Origin: Candidatus Caenarcanales bacterium
GTDB taxonomy: Bacteria > Cyanobacteriota > Vampirovibrionia > LMEP-6097
Assembly: GCA_013216135.1 (NCBI GenBank)
Contig: JABSOS010000005.1
Span: forward strand, 62,001 to 126,000
DNA length: 64,000 bases
Direction: 5' to 3'
Positions 35,485-44,284 of the stretch are shown piece after piece. Position 1 is the stretch's first letter, and each line of letters starts with the position of its first letter. A program made the position numbers and the translations under genes. Under the pieces are notes generated by a model. The model was given only the letters and a program-made list of their open reading frames with translations, did no database searches and was not told the origin of the DNA.

Positions 35485-35994
35485 CTAGGGGGAGGTGAGC
35501 TTTGAGTAGGCTTTAAAAAGATTTTTTAAGATTAAAGTTGAAGCTGGTGTGAGCTCTTCTTTTTGAGCAATAGATTTTACCTTTCCTATTTTTAATTTGT
35601 CACCTTCATAAAAAATACTGGTGAGTAAGCCTTCAAAGTCTATTAAAAATCTTGAAAATCTTTCTTGTACTGTATTGTTCTCATCTATATGCTCAGGTTT
35701 AAATACTAGTTTTTTATTATTGTGGTCAATATTTACTTCAGCGTTATAGTTTTCATCTACATTAACTTCACTTTTAATTAGTTTTGATTCATCATCAATA
35801 AATTCAAACTTATTTTTTAGTAAACGTAAGATGTGTGCATGCTTAATTTCATTCTCTTCTTCAGGGTCAAGTAAGGTTTTAACTCTGAAGCCAGTATCTC
35901 CAGTTAAGGCATCAATTACTTTGCGATCTTGGGTGCTTAGATTAAAAGCTATAGATTTTTCGTTTTGTTCAATTATATTTTGGGGGGTTAAAGA
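35485..35994 (-). pseudogene. 3' part of a frame-broken unknown gene
   Basis: An open stretch of about 170 codons without any ATG, GTG or TTG near its beginning. It encodes clearly protein-like sequence (IIEQNEKSIAFNLSTQDRKV at its start; later IDENNTVQERFSRFLIDFEG) and ends with TAG at 35485-35487. It is in the +1 frame relative to the 35969-36439 ORF. The junction contains an A8 tract (35995-36002, coding strand A) and a C6 tract (35982-35987); one base less in the A-tract joins the two. Together they would make about 325 residues of unknown function. Confidence 0.6.
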
Positions 35995-36439
35995 TTTTTT
36001 TTCTAATTTCTTCAGCGATTTGAAAATTCATATCTTCAAGAAATCCCTTTTCTTCATAATCTAATGGCATATTACAATTAAATTTTAGGCTTAGATCCAT
36101 GCTTCTTTTAATTGAACTTAGAAATTGTATAAAGTGTTTTAATTCTTGGTTGGATGTATTGGGTAATGAGTTAATATCTTTTTGCTCTGCTGTTAAAAAT
36201 TCAGTTGCAAATCTTGTTGCTTTGGGGTTTTCATTAATAATTTTATCTTTGGGAATTGTGAATTCTTGGTTAGCTAAAGCCTCGTTAAGTTCTTGAAAGG
36301 AATTATTTAGATTTATGTTAATGGTTTGATTTAAAAAGGTTAGGCCTTGGGTATTATTTAGTATCAATGGCGCGGGCTTTTGATATGCTATTGGGGGCAT
36401 AGGGAAGTGGTTTATTTGCTTTATAGGCGTGACTCCCAT
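35969..36439 (-). CDS. 5' part of a frame-broken unknown gene
   Basis: A 156-codon ORF starting MGVTPIKQINHFPMPP with a proline-rich first 30 residues, then helical, asparagine-rich sequence. It stops shortly after the A8 and C6 homopolymers, while the reading continues in another frame to 35485. No known domain. Whether the cell makes the short form, a frameshifted long form by slippage on A8, or nothing cannot be read from DNA. The gene lies upstream of trmFO on the same strand. Confidence 0.5.
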   Translation of the reverse strand: MGVTPIKQINHFPMPPIAYQKPAPLILNNTQGLTFLNQTININLNNSFQELNEALANQEFTIPKDKIINENPKATRFATEFLTAEQKDINSLPNTSNQELKHFIQFLSSIKRSMDLSLKFNCNMPLDYEEKGFLEDMNFQIAEEIRKKIFNPPKYN

Positions 36440-36637
36440 TTGAATTAATGTGTCTTATTTTAATTGTACTTGTTGTCAAAATTATTTTCTTATTTTTCAA
36501 AATGGAGGGTGCTTCACCTTTTCTTTATTTTTAATATTTCATTAACGCTCCAATGATAAATTTTTAATTTTAAAAATACCCAAATAAACCCTAATTAATT
36601 TTAAATTTTTGTGTCTAGTATAAAATTTAAAGTGTTC

Positions 36638-36964
36638 ATGGTTGTTTCTCAAACCCAAACTTTTAAGACACCATTAACTGTAGATTTCAGTGGAAGCACT
36701 CAATATATGAGAGCTTCTAAAACTAATAATCTTACAAATGGACAACTTGCAAAGTTTAATAATAGAGATTTCGCTAAGATGTTATCAGTTCCTCAAGGAA
36801 AAGTTTCTAGAGAAAATACTATTGAAACTGCTTTTAGTAAAGCATCTAAGAATTTAAATTTAAAGCAACAGCAAAGAACTGCAAAGGAAAAAGATTTATT
36901 GACTAAAGCTATACATAGTGCTGAACAGAATATTAAGCTGCGACAAAATCTTTTAAAGGCTTAG
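36638..36964 (+). CDS. hypothetical small helical protein
   Basis: A 108-residue protein from the ATG at 36638 (MVVSQTQTFKTPLTVDFSGS); a GTG at 36611 is an in-frame alternative. The C-terminal half is strongly helical, lysine/glutamine-rich and coiled-coil-like (LNLKQQQRTAKEKDLLTKAI). No signal peptide or known domain. It is followed on the same strand by another small gene that precedes the convergent flhA, so a link with flagellar export is conceivable but not shown. A TATAAAA just before it may be a -10 element. Confidence 0.55.
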   Translation: MVVSQTQTFKTPLTVDFSGSTQYMRASKTNNLTNGQLAKFNNRDFAKMLSVPQGKVSRENTIETAFSKASKNLNLKQQQRTAKEKDLLTKAIHSAEQNIKLRQNLLKA

Positions 36965-37039
36965 ATGTATATTAATAGTTACTATATAATATATATAAAT
37001 TGATATAATTTAATCTTCGATATACTTAGGAGTGATCTT

Positions 37040-37594
37040 ATAGCTACTGTTAAAGCTAGTAGAAATAATTTTTCTGTCGAAAAAGTTTTTTCGACTAATT
37101 TTGCTAAACACAAGTCAAAGTTTAATTCAGTTGATACTTCTAACTCTTCTAAGAATAGGAATATAGGTAATACTTTAGCTCAGCAAGATACTAAAAGGCT
37201 TATGGTAACTGGAGCTAGAGATTTTATTGAGTCACTGCCAGAAGCGATAAAAGGTGACACCATTATTTTATTAAAACAAACTGCTCATATCGATAAGTCT
37301 GACGGAACTTTTAATAAAATAGCTAAGGTTAATTTAAATAGTATTGAAAAAAACTTTGGAAAGCTTTTAGATAAAATTGAAGAATATTCAGATACTATCT
37401 CAGACTCTAGTTCTAGGCATACTGATTTTGCTATTTTAATTAAAAACTTAGAAGCTAAAATTAATCATCAGTATGAGAAATTTGGTTTAATTGAGCCTAA
37501 AGAAACTGAAGAGAATAATATAGTTCCATTCTTGAAGAGGGCTAAAGTGAGCGAAACTGAACCTCATAAACAAAGAGAGCTTGCTGTAGCCTAA
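37040..37594 (+). CDS. hypothetical protein with possible ATA start
   Basis: The reading frame is open from just after a TGA near 37005 and encodes continuous protein-like sequence, but its first ATG is at 37202. An ideal Shine-Dalgarno AGGAG (37028-37032) stands seven bases before ATA at 37040, giving xATVKASRNNFSVEKVFSTN as the N-terminus of a 184-residue protein. I therefore place the start at ATA; the conservative start is ATG 37202 (130 residues). The protein is basic at the N-terminus and helical later, with no known domain. Its stop overlaps the convergent flhA stop by four bases. Confidence 0.5.
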   Translation: MATVKASRNNFSVEKVFSTNFAKHKSKFNSVDTSNSSKNRNIGNTLAQQDTKRLMVTGARDFIESLPEAIKGDTIILLKQTAHIDKSDGTFNKIAKVNLNSIEKNFGKLLDKIEEYSDTISDSSSRHTDFAILIKNLEAKINHQYEKFGLIEPKETEENNIVPFLKRAKVSETEPHKQRELAVA

Positions 37595-39705
37595 CCAGCT
37601 TCACCACCGACTGCTGGAACATCCATCTCAGTACCAACTGTTTCCATAACTTGAATATTAAAGTCAGAAGATAATTCAGCATAGCTGAGAATATGAATAT
37701 GAGAGTCAAATTGTTCTACTAGCCTAAATAAAGGTAGTCTTAATGAAGGTCCGCAAATCAGTACTGGTCTTCTTTCTGCTTGTTCTAGAATACGCCTAGA
37801 GGCGTTAGAAATCATAGTTACTAAGTTCTGGATTTGTTTCGGATCGAGTATCAATACAGTACTATCATCAACTTTTTGTAAAGCCTGCTCCAGTTTATTC
37901 TCCCAGGATGGATGGAATGCCATTGCTGGTAACTGTCTATCAGGCGTGGCAAACTCTAAACATATCTGTCTTCCTAAGGCTACTCTCAGTTTTTCTGAGA
38001 GTGTGTCTGGGTCTTTAATAGATACGGTAAGATCTTCCAATTTCTCTAAGATAAAGTGAATGTCACGAATCGAAACTCTTTCTTTAAGAAGGTTTACAAA
38101 TACTCTTCTTAAATCACCAAGTGAGATTGCACCTGGAACTAAGTTGTCAACAAGCTGTTCATCCGTCTGTTTAACTTGATCAAGTACACGGCGAACGTCT
38201 GATTTCTCAAGTAAGTCATCAATATTTCTTCTAACTACTTCTGCTAAGTGAGCAGTTACAACCCTTACAGCAGGAGCTGCTGGTTTATCCCAGTCAATCT
38301 GCTCTAAATAGTCAGGGTCTACCCAGTAAGCGCCCTCTTGTAAAGCTGGCTCCCAACCTTGGATTGAACCAGGTGGTGGTTCTGAATAAATATTATCCCA
38401 GTCTTCACGCAAGATGAGCATCTTGTCTGGGAATATCTCTGCACTTGCCACGGTGGTATCACGGATGATAATCCTATACTCATTTGGCGACAAACTCGGT
38501 GCGTCCATGATACGCACCGAAGGTAAAATGTAACCGAGGTTTAAGGTTAATTGGTGCCTTAAACTGGCTACTTCCGGTACTAAAGTACCGTTCTTGGCAG
38601 GGTCTGCAATGTCTAATAATTCTGAACCAACCCATACTGCAAGTTTGTCAACTTCAAGTAATGAGTACATCATCTCTGGAGTCGCTCTAGGAGCACCACT
38701 CTGATCAACATTTTCATCAAGCTCGACACCAGTATCCATTTCCTCTTCCTCTTCTGGTGTTTGTTGTTTTTTATATAAGTAGTAAGATGCAAAAGCTAGC
38801 GTAAATGCCATAGGCACGAGAACTAGTTTCGGCATACCTGGTAGCATCGCGAGGATGAATAGTAATGCTGAACCTATACCGAAAGCGCTTGGTTTCTTTT
38901 GTAACTGTGAGCCGATATCCTGACCGAAGGAATCTGCTGTAGAACCAGCACGGGTAACGATAATACCGGTTGCGATGGAAAGGATTAGAGCTGGAATCGT
39001 AGCTGAAATCGAGTCACCGATGGTTAAAATTACATACTTTTTCGCGGCTTCTGGAAAGCTAAGTCCCTTCTGAGCAATACCGATGGATAAACCAGCGACG
39101 ATGTTAATAATCGTAATGATGATACCCGCCATCGAGTCACCTTTTACGAACTTAGAAGCACCATCCATAGATCCGAAGAAGGCAGATTCACGTTCAACTT
39201 CGCCCCTTTTGGTTTTGGCTTGTTCACTTGTGATTAAACCCGCGTTAAAATCGGCATCAATACTCATCTGTTTACCAGGCATCGCATCTAAGGTGAATCT
39301 AGCTGATACCTCAGCGACACGCTCAGCACCTTTCGTGATAACCATGAACTGAACTACGGTGATAATAATGAAAATGATGAGACCGACGACTATATTACCC
39401 CCGGCAACGAACTTACCCATCGAGATAATCAGATCTCCCGCTTCACCATTCAAAAGAATGGATCTGGTACTTGAGATGTTCAATGCTAATCTAAACATCG
39501 TCGTAAGTAGCAGGAATGTAGGTAAACTGGCGAAATCCAGAGGTTTAGAAATGTAAAGAGAAATACCGATTGCGATTACCGCAAGGGTGATATTTAGTGA
39601 AATATAAATATCTAATAAAAATGGTGGTAATGGGATAAGAATGATCAAGATAATCCCGAAGATCAGGACACCGACCATTATTTCACTGATTTGAATCTTA
39701 CCCAT
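37591..39705 (-). CDS. flhA: flagellar export apparatus protein FlhA
   Basis: A 704-residue protein of normal FlhA length. About eight membrane helices fill residues 1-320, with the FHIPEP-family cytoplasmic loop TKGAERVAEVSARFTLDAM and DADFNAGLITSEQA and MDGASKFVKGD. After an acidic linker (PEEEEEMD) comes the cytoplasmic domain that forms the export ring and binds chaperone-substrate complexes. IGDSISATIPALILS replaces the more usual IGDGLVSQIPALLIS, a small oddity. Conserved residues fit FlhA more than virulence-type SctV. No other flagellar export genes are adjacent, so flagellar genes seem dispersed. Confidence 0.93.
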   Translation of the reverse strand: MGKIQISEIMVGVLIFGIILIILIPLPPFLLDIYISLNITLAVIAIGISLYISKPLDFASLPTFLLLTTMFRLALNISSTRSILLNGEAGDLIISMGKFVAGGNIVVGLIIFIIITVVQFMVITKGAERVAEVSARFTLDAMPGKQMSIDADFNAGLITSEQAKTKRGEVERESAFFGSMDGASKFVKGDSMAGIIITIINIVAGLSIGIAQKGLSFPEAAKKYVILTIGDSISATIPALILSIATGIIVTRAGSTADSFGQDIGSQLQKKPSAFGIGSALLFILAMLPGMPKLVLVPMAFTLAFASYYLYKKQQTPEEEEEMDTGVELDENVDQSGAPRATPEMMYSLLEVDKLAVWVGSELLDIADPAKNGTLVPEVASLRHQLTLNLGYILPSVRIMDAPSLSPNEYRIIIRDTTVASAEIFPDKMLILREDWDNIYSEPPPGSIQGWEPALQEGAYWVDPDYLEQIDWDKPAAPAVRVVTAHLAEVVRRNIDDLLEKSDVRRVLDQVKQTDEQLVDNLVPGAISLGDLRRVFVNLLKERVSIRDIHFILEKLEDLTVSIKDPDTLSEKLRVALGRQICLEFATPDRQLPAMAFHPSWENKLEQALQKVDDSTVLILDPKQIQNLVTMISNASRRILEQAERRPVLICGPSLRLPLFRLVEQFDSHIHILSYAELSSDFNIQVMETVGTEMDVPAVGGEAG

Positions 39706-39895
39706 AAGTTAAGACGCTATTGCCTAGGATATACCTATTATTCCCAGTTTTAGCGTGAAAATCCCATTCCTTTCTTGTTGTTTTCTTAAATCAGTCCATC
39801 ATTATAGATTTACAATATATGCTATCCTCTAATATTTGGTTAAGAACGCTTAAAAATCTTACAAATTTAAGATTTTGTTCTCCTGGAGCTGATTA

Positions 39896-40825
39896 ATGGA
39901 TAAAGATAATAGTTTAAATGTCATAAAAAACTCTCAACTTTGGTTTGGATTCTCTGGAGTTTTAATATTTGCAAGTTTAATTTTCATATTTCTATCTATA
40001 ATTAAATTTTCAAGTCCAGTAAGACCAGGTTTAGATTTTACTGGTGGTACTAAATTAGAATATAGCTTCGCTAACTCTGAGTTAGAGGGGAAAGATTTAT
40101 CTTCTGAGACTATACAAAAATTATTAGTTAACTATGGTTTGAAGAACTCTAAAGTTCAGGTAGCTCCTGGTGAGGAGAGAACTCAGTTAATTATTAGAAC
40201 TAAAGCTATTTCAGATGATCCTGTTTTAGAAAAGTTCAATACTGACTTAACTGAAGATTACGCTGCTTATAACGTAGAATCTATCGATACTGTGAGCCCT
40301 GTAATCGGTCCAGAATTGTTTACAAGTGGTTTAACTGCTTTAATCGTAACTATTATTGGAATTATCGTTTATATCTCGACTAGATTCCAGAGAGACTATG
40401 CATTTGCTGCTATTACAGCTCTTTTCCATGACGTATTTATCGTTCTTGGATTATTTGCATTTCTAGGTCTTTTCTTTGATTTAGAAGTTAACAGTTTATT
40501 CATTACCGCATTATTAACTATCTTTGGCTTTTCAGTTCACGATACGATCGTTGTCTTTGACAGGATTAGAGAAAATCAGCGTTTGCAAAGTAAAACCTTT
40601 ACATTTAATGATGTGGCTGAGACTAGTATTAATCAGGTTTTTCAGAGAAGTTTGAATACGTCGATTACGACACTTACTGTTTTAGGGTTTTTATTCTTTT
40701 TCGGTGGTTTGAGTACTAAGTTATTCGTTGGTGCGATGTTTGTCGGGATGCTAGTCGGAACTTATAGTAGTATTTTTGTAGCTAGTCCGGTTTTAGTTCT
40801 ATTTAGGACTTTCAAAAAGGCTTAA
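39896..40825 (+). CDS. secF: protein translocase subunit SecF
   Basis: A 309-residue inner-membrane protein with first membrane helix near residues 17-37, the SecF motif RPGLDFTGGTKLEY, a periplasmic domain (about 45-135), and five further helices with TALFHDVFIVLGLFAFL and FGFSVHDTIVVFDRIREN. It partners SecD to drive late steps of Sec translocation with proton motive force. Good Shine-Dalgarno GGAG eight bases before ATG. secD is not adjacent upstream (flhA is divergent), an unusual separation. Confidence 0.94.
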   Translation: MDKDNSLNVIKNSQLWFGFSGVLIFASLIFIFLSIIKFSSPVRPGLDFTGGTKLEYSFANSELEGKDLSSETIQKLLVNYGLKNSKVQVAPGEERTQLIIRTKAISDDPVLEKFNTDLTEDYAAYNVESIDTVSPVIGPELFTSGLTALIVTIIGIIVYISTRFQRDYAFAAITALFHDVFIVLGLFAFLGLFFDLEVNSLFITALLTIFGFSVHDTIVVFDRIRENQRLQSKTFTFNDVAETSINQVFQRSLNTSITTLTVLGFLFFFGGLSTKLFVGAMFVGMLVGTYSSIFVASPVLVLFRTFKKA

Positions 40826-40863
40826 CCCTTTATATAAATAGAGTTTTAATTAAATACAAAAAC

Positions 40864-43110
40864 TTACTGGATAGTAATTAGATTAAGCTTATCTGAATGA
40901 TTGTCTCTTAAATGATCCATTAGATCATTTGCATCAGTAGTCATAGCTTGTTTTAAAATTTCTGTAAAATTATTAAAGTTTAAATTTAAGCCTGGATCAT
41001 AATCTTGAATAAATTCATTAAACTTGGTTTCAAATTCATCATTATCCCACAATTTTGCTTCCTTGAAGAGCGTTTCTGCAGGGCTGCCTATATCACTATT
41101 AAATATTGAAGGAAATTGTTCGTTGAAAGTTTTTTCAATATATTCGTGACTAGCTTCATAACCACGTCTGTTAACATCGAAAGCTGCGTTCTTGATCATT
41201 TGCATTGTTTTAAATTTTGGGTCGACTGTTATAGAAGCCACATCGGACATGAATTCGTTGAATTGATTATTGTTATCAATCCACTTATATTTTGTATTTG
41301 TTTCATCATCACCCCTAAAGAAGTTAAAGCTAGCATTTAAGTATTTAGGATTTTCAAATAAATCCAATAGATTTTTATGAGCTAACTCATTCATGATAGT
41401 GCTTTCAAGACTACCTTGATGTGTCTCAATTACGTTACTATTTACTGTAGCAAAATTATCAATTAGCCTATCACCTGAACTAATATTAAAAGCCTTTCCA
41501 AAAGAAAATCTGGTAGCTTCTGGAGGACTAGTTTGAAGGGTGTCAATATAGTTATAATCAAATCTCAATTCAGCATCAGATCCAAATAGAATTTGTGCAA
41601 AATCATCATTGTTAGGTTGATATAGTTCTAAACCTTTGACTTCTATAAATTTTAGGTTTGAGGCATTTAAGTGTCTAGGTTCTCCTGAATAAATTACACC
41701 AAATTTGTCTGCAAGAAAGTCAGCAAGCGATTCTATCCTTTCTCCACTTCTCTCCTCAAGTGTTTTGGTTAGTTTATTCATGAATTCTATATTGTTATCA
41801 ATTTGCATATCAAGGAGAGTGAGTGATTGTATGATTTCTGCTTTATTGTTAGTATTGAATAAACTTTCAATAGTATCTTTAAAATAGTTATCTAGAATAG
41901 ATTCATGAGTAGATACGTAAAGATTTCTTTCTTCCGATGAAATTAACCCATCACCATCTAAATCATACTCACTGTTAAATCTATTTGAATTAACGACCCT
42001 CCCTAGAGATGATAATTCTCTTCCCGTTAATTGACCGTCTTTATTTCTATCAAATTTACTTTTCGCCAAATCTAATTTTTCTTCTTCGGTAAGTTGATTG
42101 TAGGTTTCTTTTTTCTCTTCAATAATACTGTCTCTAATTTGTTGATATATTTCAGCTTCTTGTTCCGAGACATTTAGGTCTCCATCTAGATCAAGGAAAG
42201 CTCCATATCTTCCATTATTAACAACGCTGTTTAAAGCATTTAACTCTCTATCAGACAATTGACCGTCTTTATTTCTATCAAATTTACTTTTAGCCAAATC
42301 TAACTTTTCTTCTTCGGTAAGTTGATTGTAAGTTTCTTTTTTCTCTTCAATAATACTGTCTCTAATTTGTTGATATATTTCAGCTTCTTGTTCCGAGACA
42401 TTTAGGTCTCCATCTAGATCAAGGAAAGCTCCATATCTTCCATTATTAACAACGCTGTTTAAAGCATTTAACTCTCTATCAGACAATTGACCGTCTTTAT
42501 TTCCATCAAATTTACTTTTAGCCAAATCTAACTTTTCTTCTTCGCTAAGTTGACTGTAAGTTTCTTTTTTTTCACTAATTATATTGTCCTTGAGTTTTTT
42601 ATAAAGATTCTTTTCGACTTCAGAAACTTTTCTGTCACCATCTAAATCAAATATATATGAGGCATTTCTTCCATTCGCGATTCTATAAAGATTTCTTAGC
42701 TCTCTATTTGAAAATTCTCCGTCTTGGTCTTTATCAAATTTTTTTTTAGCTAGTGAAAGCTTTTCACTTTCTGAGAGTTGAGTGAATTCTTCTTCTTGGA
42801 TACTTTCTAGACCCGTTTTAATTTGTTTATAAAGGTCTTTTTCATCCTCTGAAATTTCTGAATCACCATCTAGGTCAAATTGTTTTGAAATTTCTTTACT
42901 TTTAGACATAATGTCCAAAATAACTAGTTCATTAATGTCAAGTTTACCGTTTTCATTTCTGTCTAATTTTAATAATGCTGATTCTATTTTATTTTTATCT
43001 AAGCCACTTATATTAAGCTTGTCTAATAATTTCTCACTAAGAGATTTATTATTTGAATCATCATTGTTGTTTGGTTCATTGCGTATAAGCATATTAAAGT
43101 TTATAACCAT
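40864..43110 (-). CDS. EF-hand protein with tandemly duplicated calcium-binding units
   Basis: A 748-residue protein without signal peptide. Residues about 50-395 hold ten EF-hand loops in regular alternation: one of the type DRNKDGQLSDREL and one of the type DLDGDLNVSEQEA, separated by KLDLAKSKF-type helices. Units of 76 residues repeat, and copies in the middle are almost identical in DNA. The C-terminal 350 residues are helical and unrecognised. Calcium binding is very likely; location and partner are unknown. In bacteria such proteins are sometimes surface or secreted. It ends 38 bases from the convergent secF. Confidence 0.8.
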   Translation of the reverse strand: MVINFNMLIRNEPNNNDDSNNKSLSEKLLDKLNISGLDKNKIESALLKLDRNENGKLDINELVILDIMSKSKEISKQFDLDGDSEISEDEKDLYKQIKTGLESIQEEEFTQLSESEKLSLAKKKFDKDQDGEFSNRELRNLYRIANGRNASYIFDLDGDRKVSEVEKNLYKKLKDNIISEKKETYSQLSEEEKLDLAKSKFDGNKDGQLSDRELNALNSVVNNGRYGAFLDLDGDLNVSEQEAEIYQQIRDSIIEEKKETYNQLTEEEKLDLAKSKFDRNKDGQLSDRELNALNSVVNNGRYGAFLDLDGDLNVSEQEAEIYQQIRDSIIEEKKETYNQLTEEEKLDLAKSKFDRNKDGQLTGRELSSLGRVVNSNRFNSEYDLDGDGLISSEERNLYVSTHESILDNYFKDTIESLFNTNNKAEIIQSLTLLDMQIDNNIEFMNKLTKTLEERSGERIESLADFLADKFGVIYSGEPRHLNASNLKFIEVKGLELYQPNNDDFAQILFGSDAELRFDYNYIDTLQTSPPEATRFSFGKAFNISSGDRLIDNFATVNSNVIETHQGSLESTIMNELAHKNLLDLFENPKYLNASFNFFRGDDETNTKYKWIDNNNQFNEFMSDVASITVDPKFKTMQMIKNAAFDVNRRGYEASHEYIEKTFNEQFPSIFNSDIGSPAETLFKEAKLWDNDEFETKFNEFIQDYDPGLNLNFNNFTEILKQAMTTDANDLMDHLRDNHSDKLNLITIQ
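42031..42570. repeat. 228-bp tandem repeat inside the EF-hand gene
   Basis: The string TTGACCGTCTTTATTT recurs at 42031, 42259 and 42487, that is every 228 bases (76 codons). The unit starting at 42031 and that starting at 42259 differ at only a handful of positions; the third keeps high identity for about 80 bases and then diverges. This marks a recent in-frame duplication adding two EF-hands each time. Confidence 0.85.
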
Positions 43111-43161
43111 TTGAGTTTAATATTTGGTTAGAGAAATATTAAAAATCAAGTTACATAAAAG

Positions 43162-43191
43162 AAAAACCCCCTGAGTCCTCAGGGGGTTTTT
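43162..43191 (-). terminator. strong bidirectional terminator
   Basis: AAAAACCCCCTGAG-TC-CTCAGGGGGTTTTT is a perfect 14-bp palindrome with a G+C-rich core and T-runs in both directions. It ends the minus-strand ribbon-helix-helix gene and lies in front of the EF-hand gene start at 43110, so it isolates the two. Confidence 0.9.
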
Positions 43192-43221
43192 AATTCCTCA
43201 TTGCATTAGCAAAATAATTAC

Positions 43222-43269
43222 TTTTCACGGCGCCATGATATCCGTTTTGCGGTTGATTGCCGTGAGAAA
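43222..43269. other. hairpin between the RHH gene and its terminator
   Basis: TCACGGC pairs with GCCGTGA across a 33-base loop, with further T/A pairs outside. It sits in the 3' untranslated region of the ribbon-helix-helix gene. It might be a small RNA derived from the mRNA 3' end, or a binding site. Its G+C content is higher than its surroundings. Confidence 0.35.
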
Positions 43270-43276
43270 TACGTAT

Positions 43277-43531
43277 TTATCTTTCAGATGCTACGATATC
43301 TCTTTCAAGTGACATAGAAGTAGTCACTGACGTAGAATCAGTAAGACTTCCATTACTCTTGAACTGTCGAGCCCATTGCTCTAGTACCTCAGCCTGGCTA
43401 ATATTTTTTTCCTGAGCGATACCTTTGATTATCGATAAAGCTTCAGGGCTTAGGCGAAAGGACACCATTGTTTTAGCCTCACCATATCTTGGTTTAGGGC
43501 CGGTCTTTTTTTTCGTTATTGTTTCAGTCAT
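43277..43531 (-). CDS. ribbon-helix-helix DNA-binding protein
   Basis: An 84-residue protein. Residues about 20-60 (AKTMVSFRLSPEALSIIKGI and QAEVLEQWARQF) fit the ribbon-helix-helix fold: a short beta strand VSFRLS that would enter the DNA groove and two helices. The N-terminus is basic (TKKKTGPKPRYGE) and the C-terminus Ser/Thr-rich and disordered. It probably acts as a dimeric transcription regulator or as an antitoxin; no toxin gene is adjacent, which favours a regulator. A strong terminator follows it. Confidence 0.75.
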   Translation of the reverse strand: MTETITKKKTGPKPRYGEAKTMVSFRLSPEALSIIKGIAQEKNISQAEVLEQWARQFKSNGSLTDSTSVTTSMSLERDIVASER

Positions 43532-43690
43532 TCGTCTGTCTTCCCCTCTTATTAAGTTTCAACTATTCTGTTGATATATTTACACATTATTTTTTAAGAA
43601 TTGGTTAAGGTTTTAAAAGTAATTGTGTATCACTTAATTAGAAATCATAATACAGCTGCAAGATAATGTAAAGGTTTTTTTGCAAAAATT

Positions 43691-44284
43691 TTATATTTTG
43701 CTTATATTTTGTATAGAATTAACAACTTTTTTAACTTCTTTTTCAAGTGTTTTTAAGTCTGAATTATTATAGATTATGTAGTCTGAGAGCGCCTTTTTGT
43801 CATTCTGGTACATTTGTGAATTGATTCTATTTTGTATTTCTTTGATACTCATCTCAGGATTACGCTTTCTTATTCTAGATAATTGCAGGCCTTCATCAAT
43901 TGCAATAAAAATTATTTTTTTAAATCTTTTTTGAAGATTTGCTTCAAAAAGTAAAGGCACATCATTAACGAGTATTTCGTATTGCGAGTTGTCTTTGACC
44001 CATTTTTGTAAAAATTCTTCGACTTTAGGGTGAACTTTTGATTCTAATAATTTTCTTTTTGCAATTTTTTCGGGTTCTTTTCCAAAAATTTGCTTTGCAA
44101 TTTCTTTTTTTTCTAAGCTGCCGAATTCTTCAATAAGAAATTTTTTTAATTCTTCGTCTTCTGCGTAAAGTTTATGAACGACTTCGTCGCTATTTATAAC
44201 AGGGACACCTTCTTTTTGTAAGATGTTTGCGACAGTCGATTTCCCCGAGCCAATATTTCCAGTTAAGCCTACGAAGATGGACAT
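43691..44284 (-). CDS. coaE: dephospho-CoA kinase
   Basis: A 197-residue P-loop kinase (GLTGNIGSGKSTVANIL) with the family motifs INSDEVVHKLY, LLESKVHPKV and VNDVPLLFEANLQKRF. It phosphorylates the ribose 3'-OH of dephospho-CoA, the last step of coenzyme A synthesis. Length is normal for the family. Its start codon lies inside the end of the upstream HD-GYP gene (16-base overlap), so the two are translated together. Confidence 0.93.
   Translation of the reverse strand: MSIFVGLTGNIGSGKSTVANILQKEGVPVINSDEVVHKLYAEDEELKKFLIEEFGSLEKKEIAKQIFGKEPEKIAKRKLLESKVHPKVEEFLQKWVKDNSQYEILVNDVPLLFEANLQKRFKKIIFIAIDEGLQLSRIRKRNPEMSIKEIQNRINSQMYQNDKKALSDYIIYNNSDLKTLEKEVKKVVNSIQNISKI

Noticed and set aside
37591-39705. 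Virulence-type secretion protein SctV instead of FlhA
   Set aside because: The conserved loop and C-terminal sequence agree better with FlhA, and flagellin-like genes are present; no other injectisome gene is seen.
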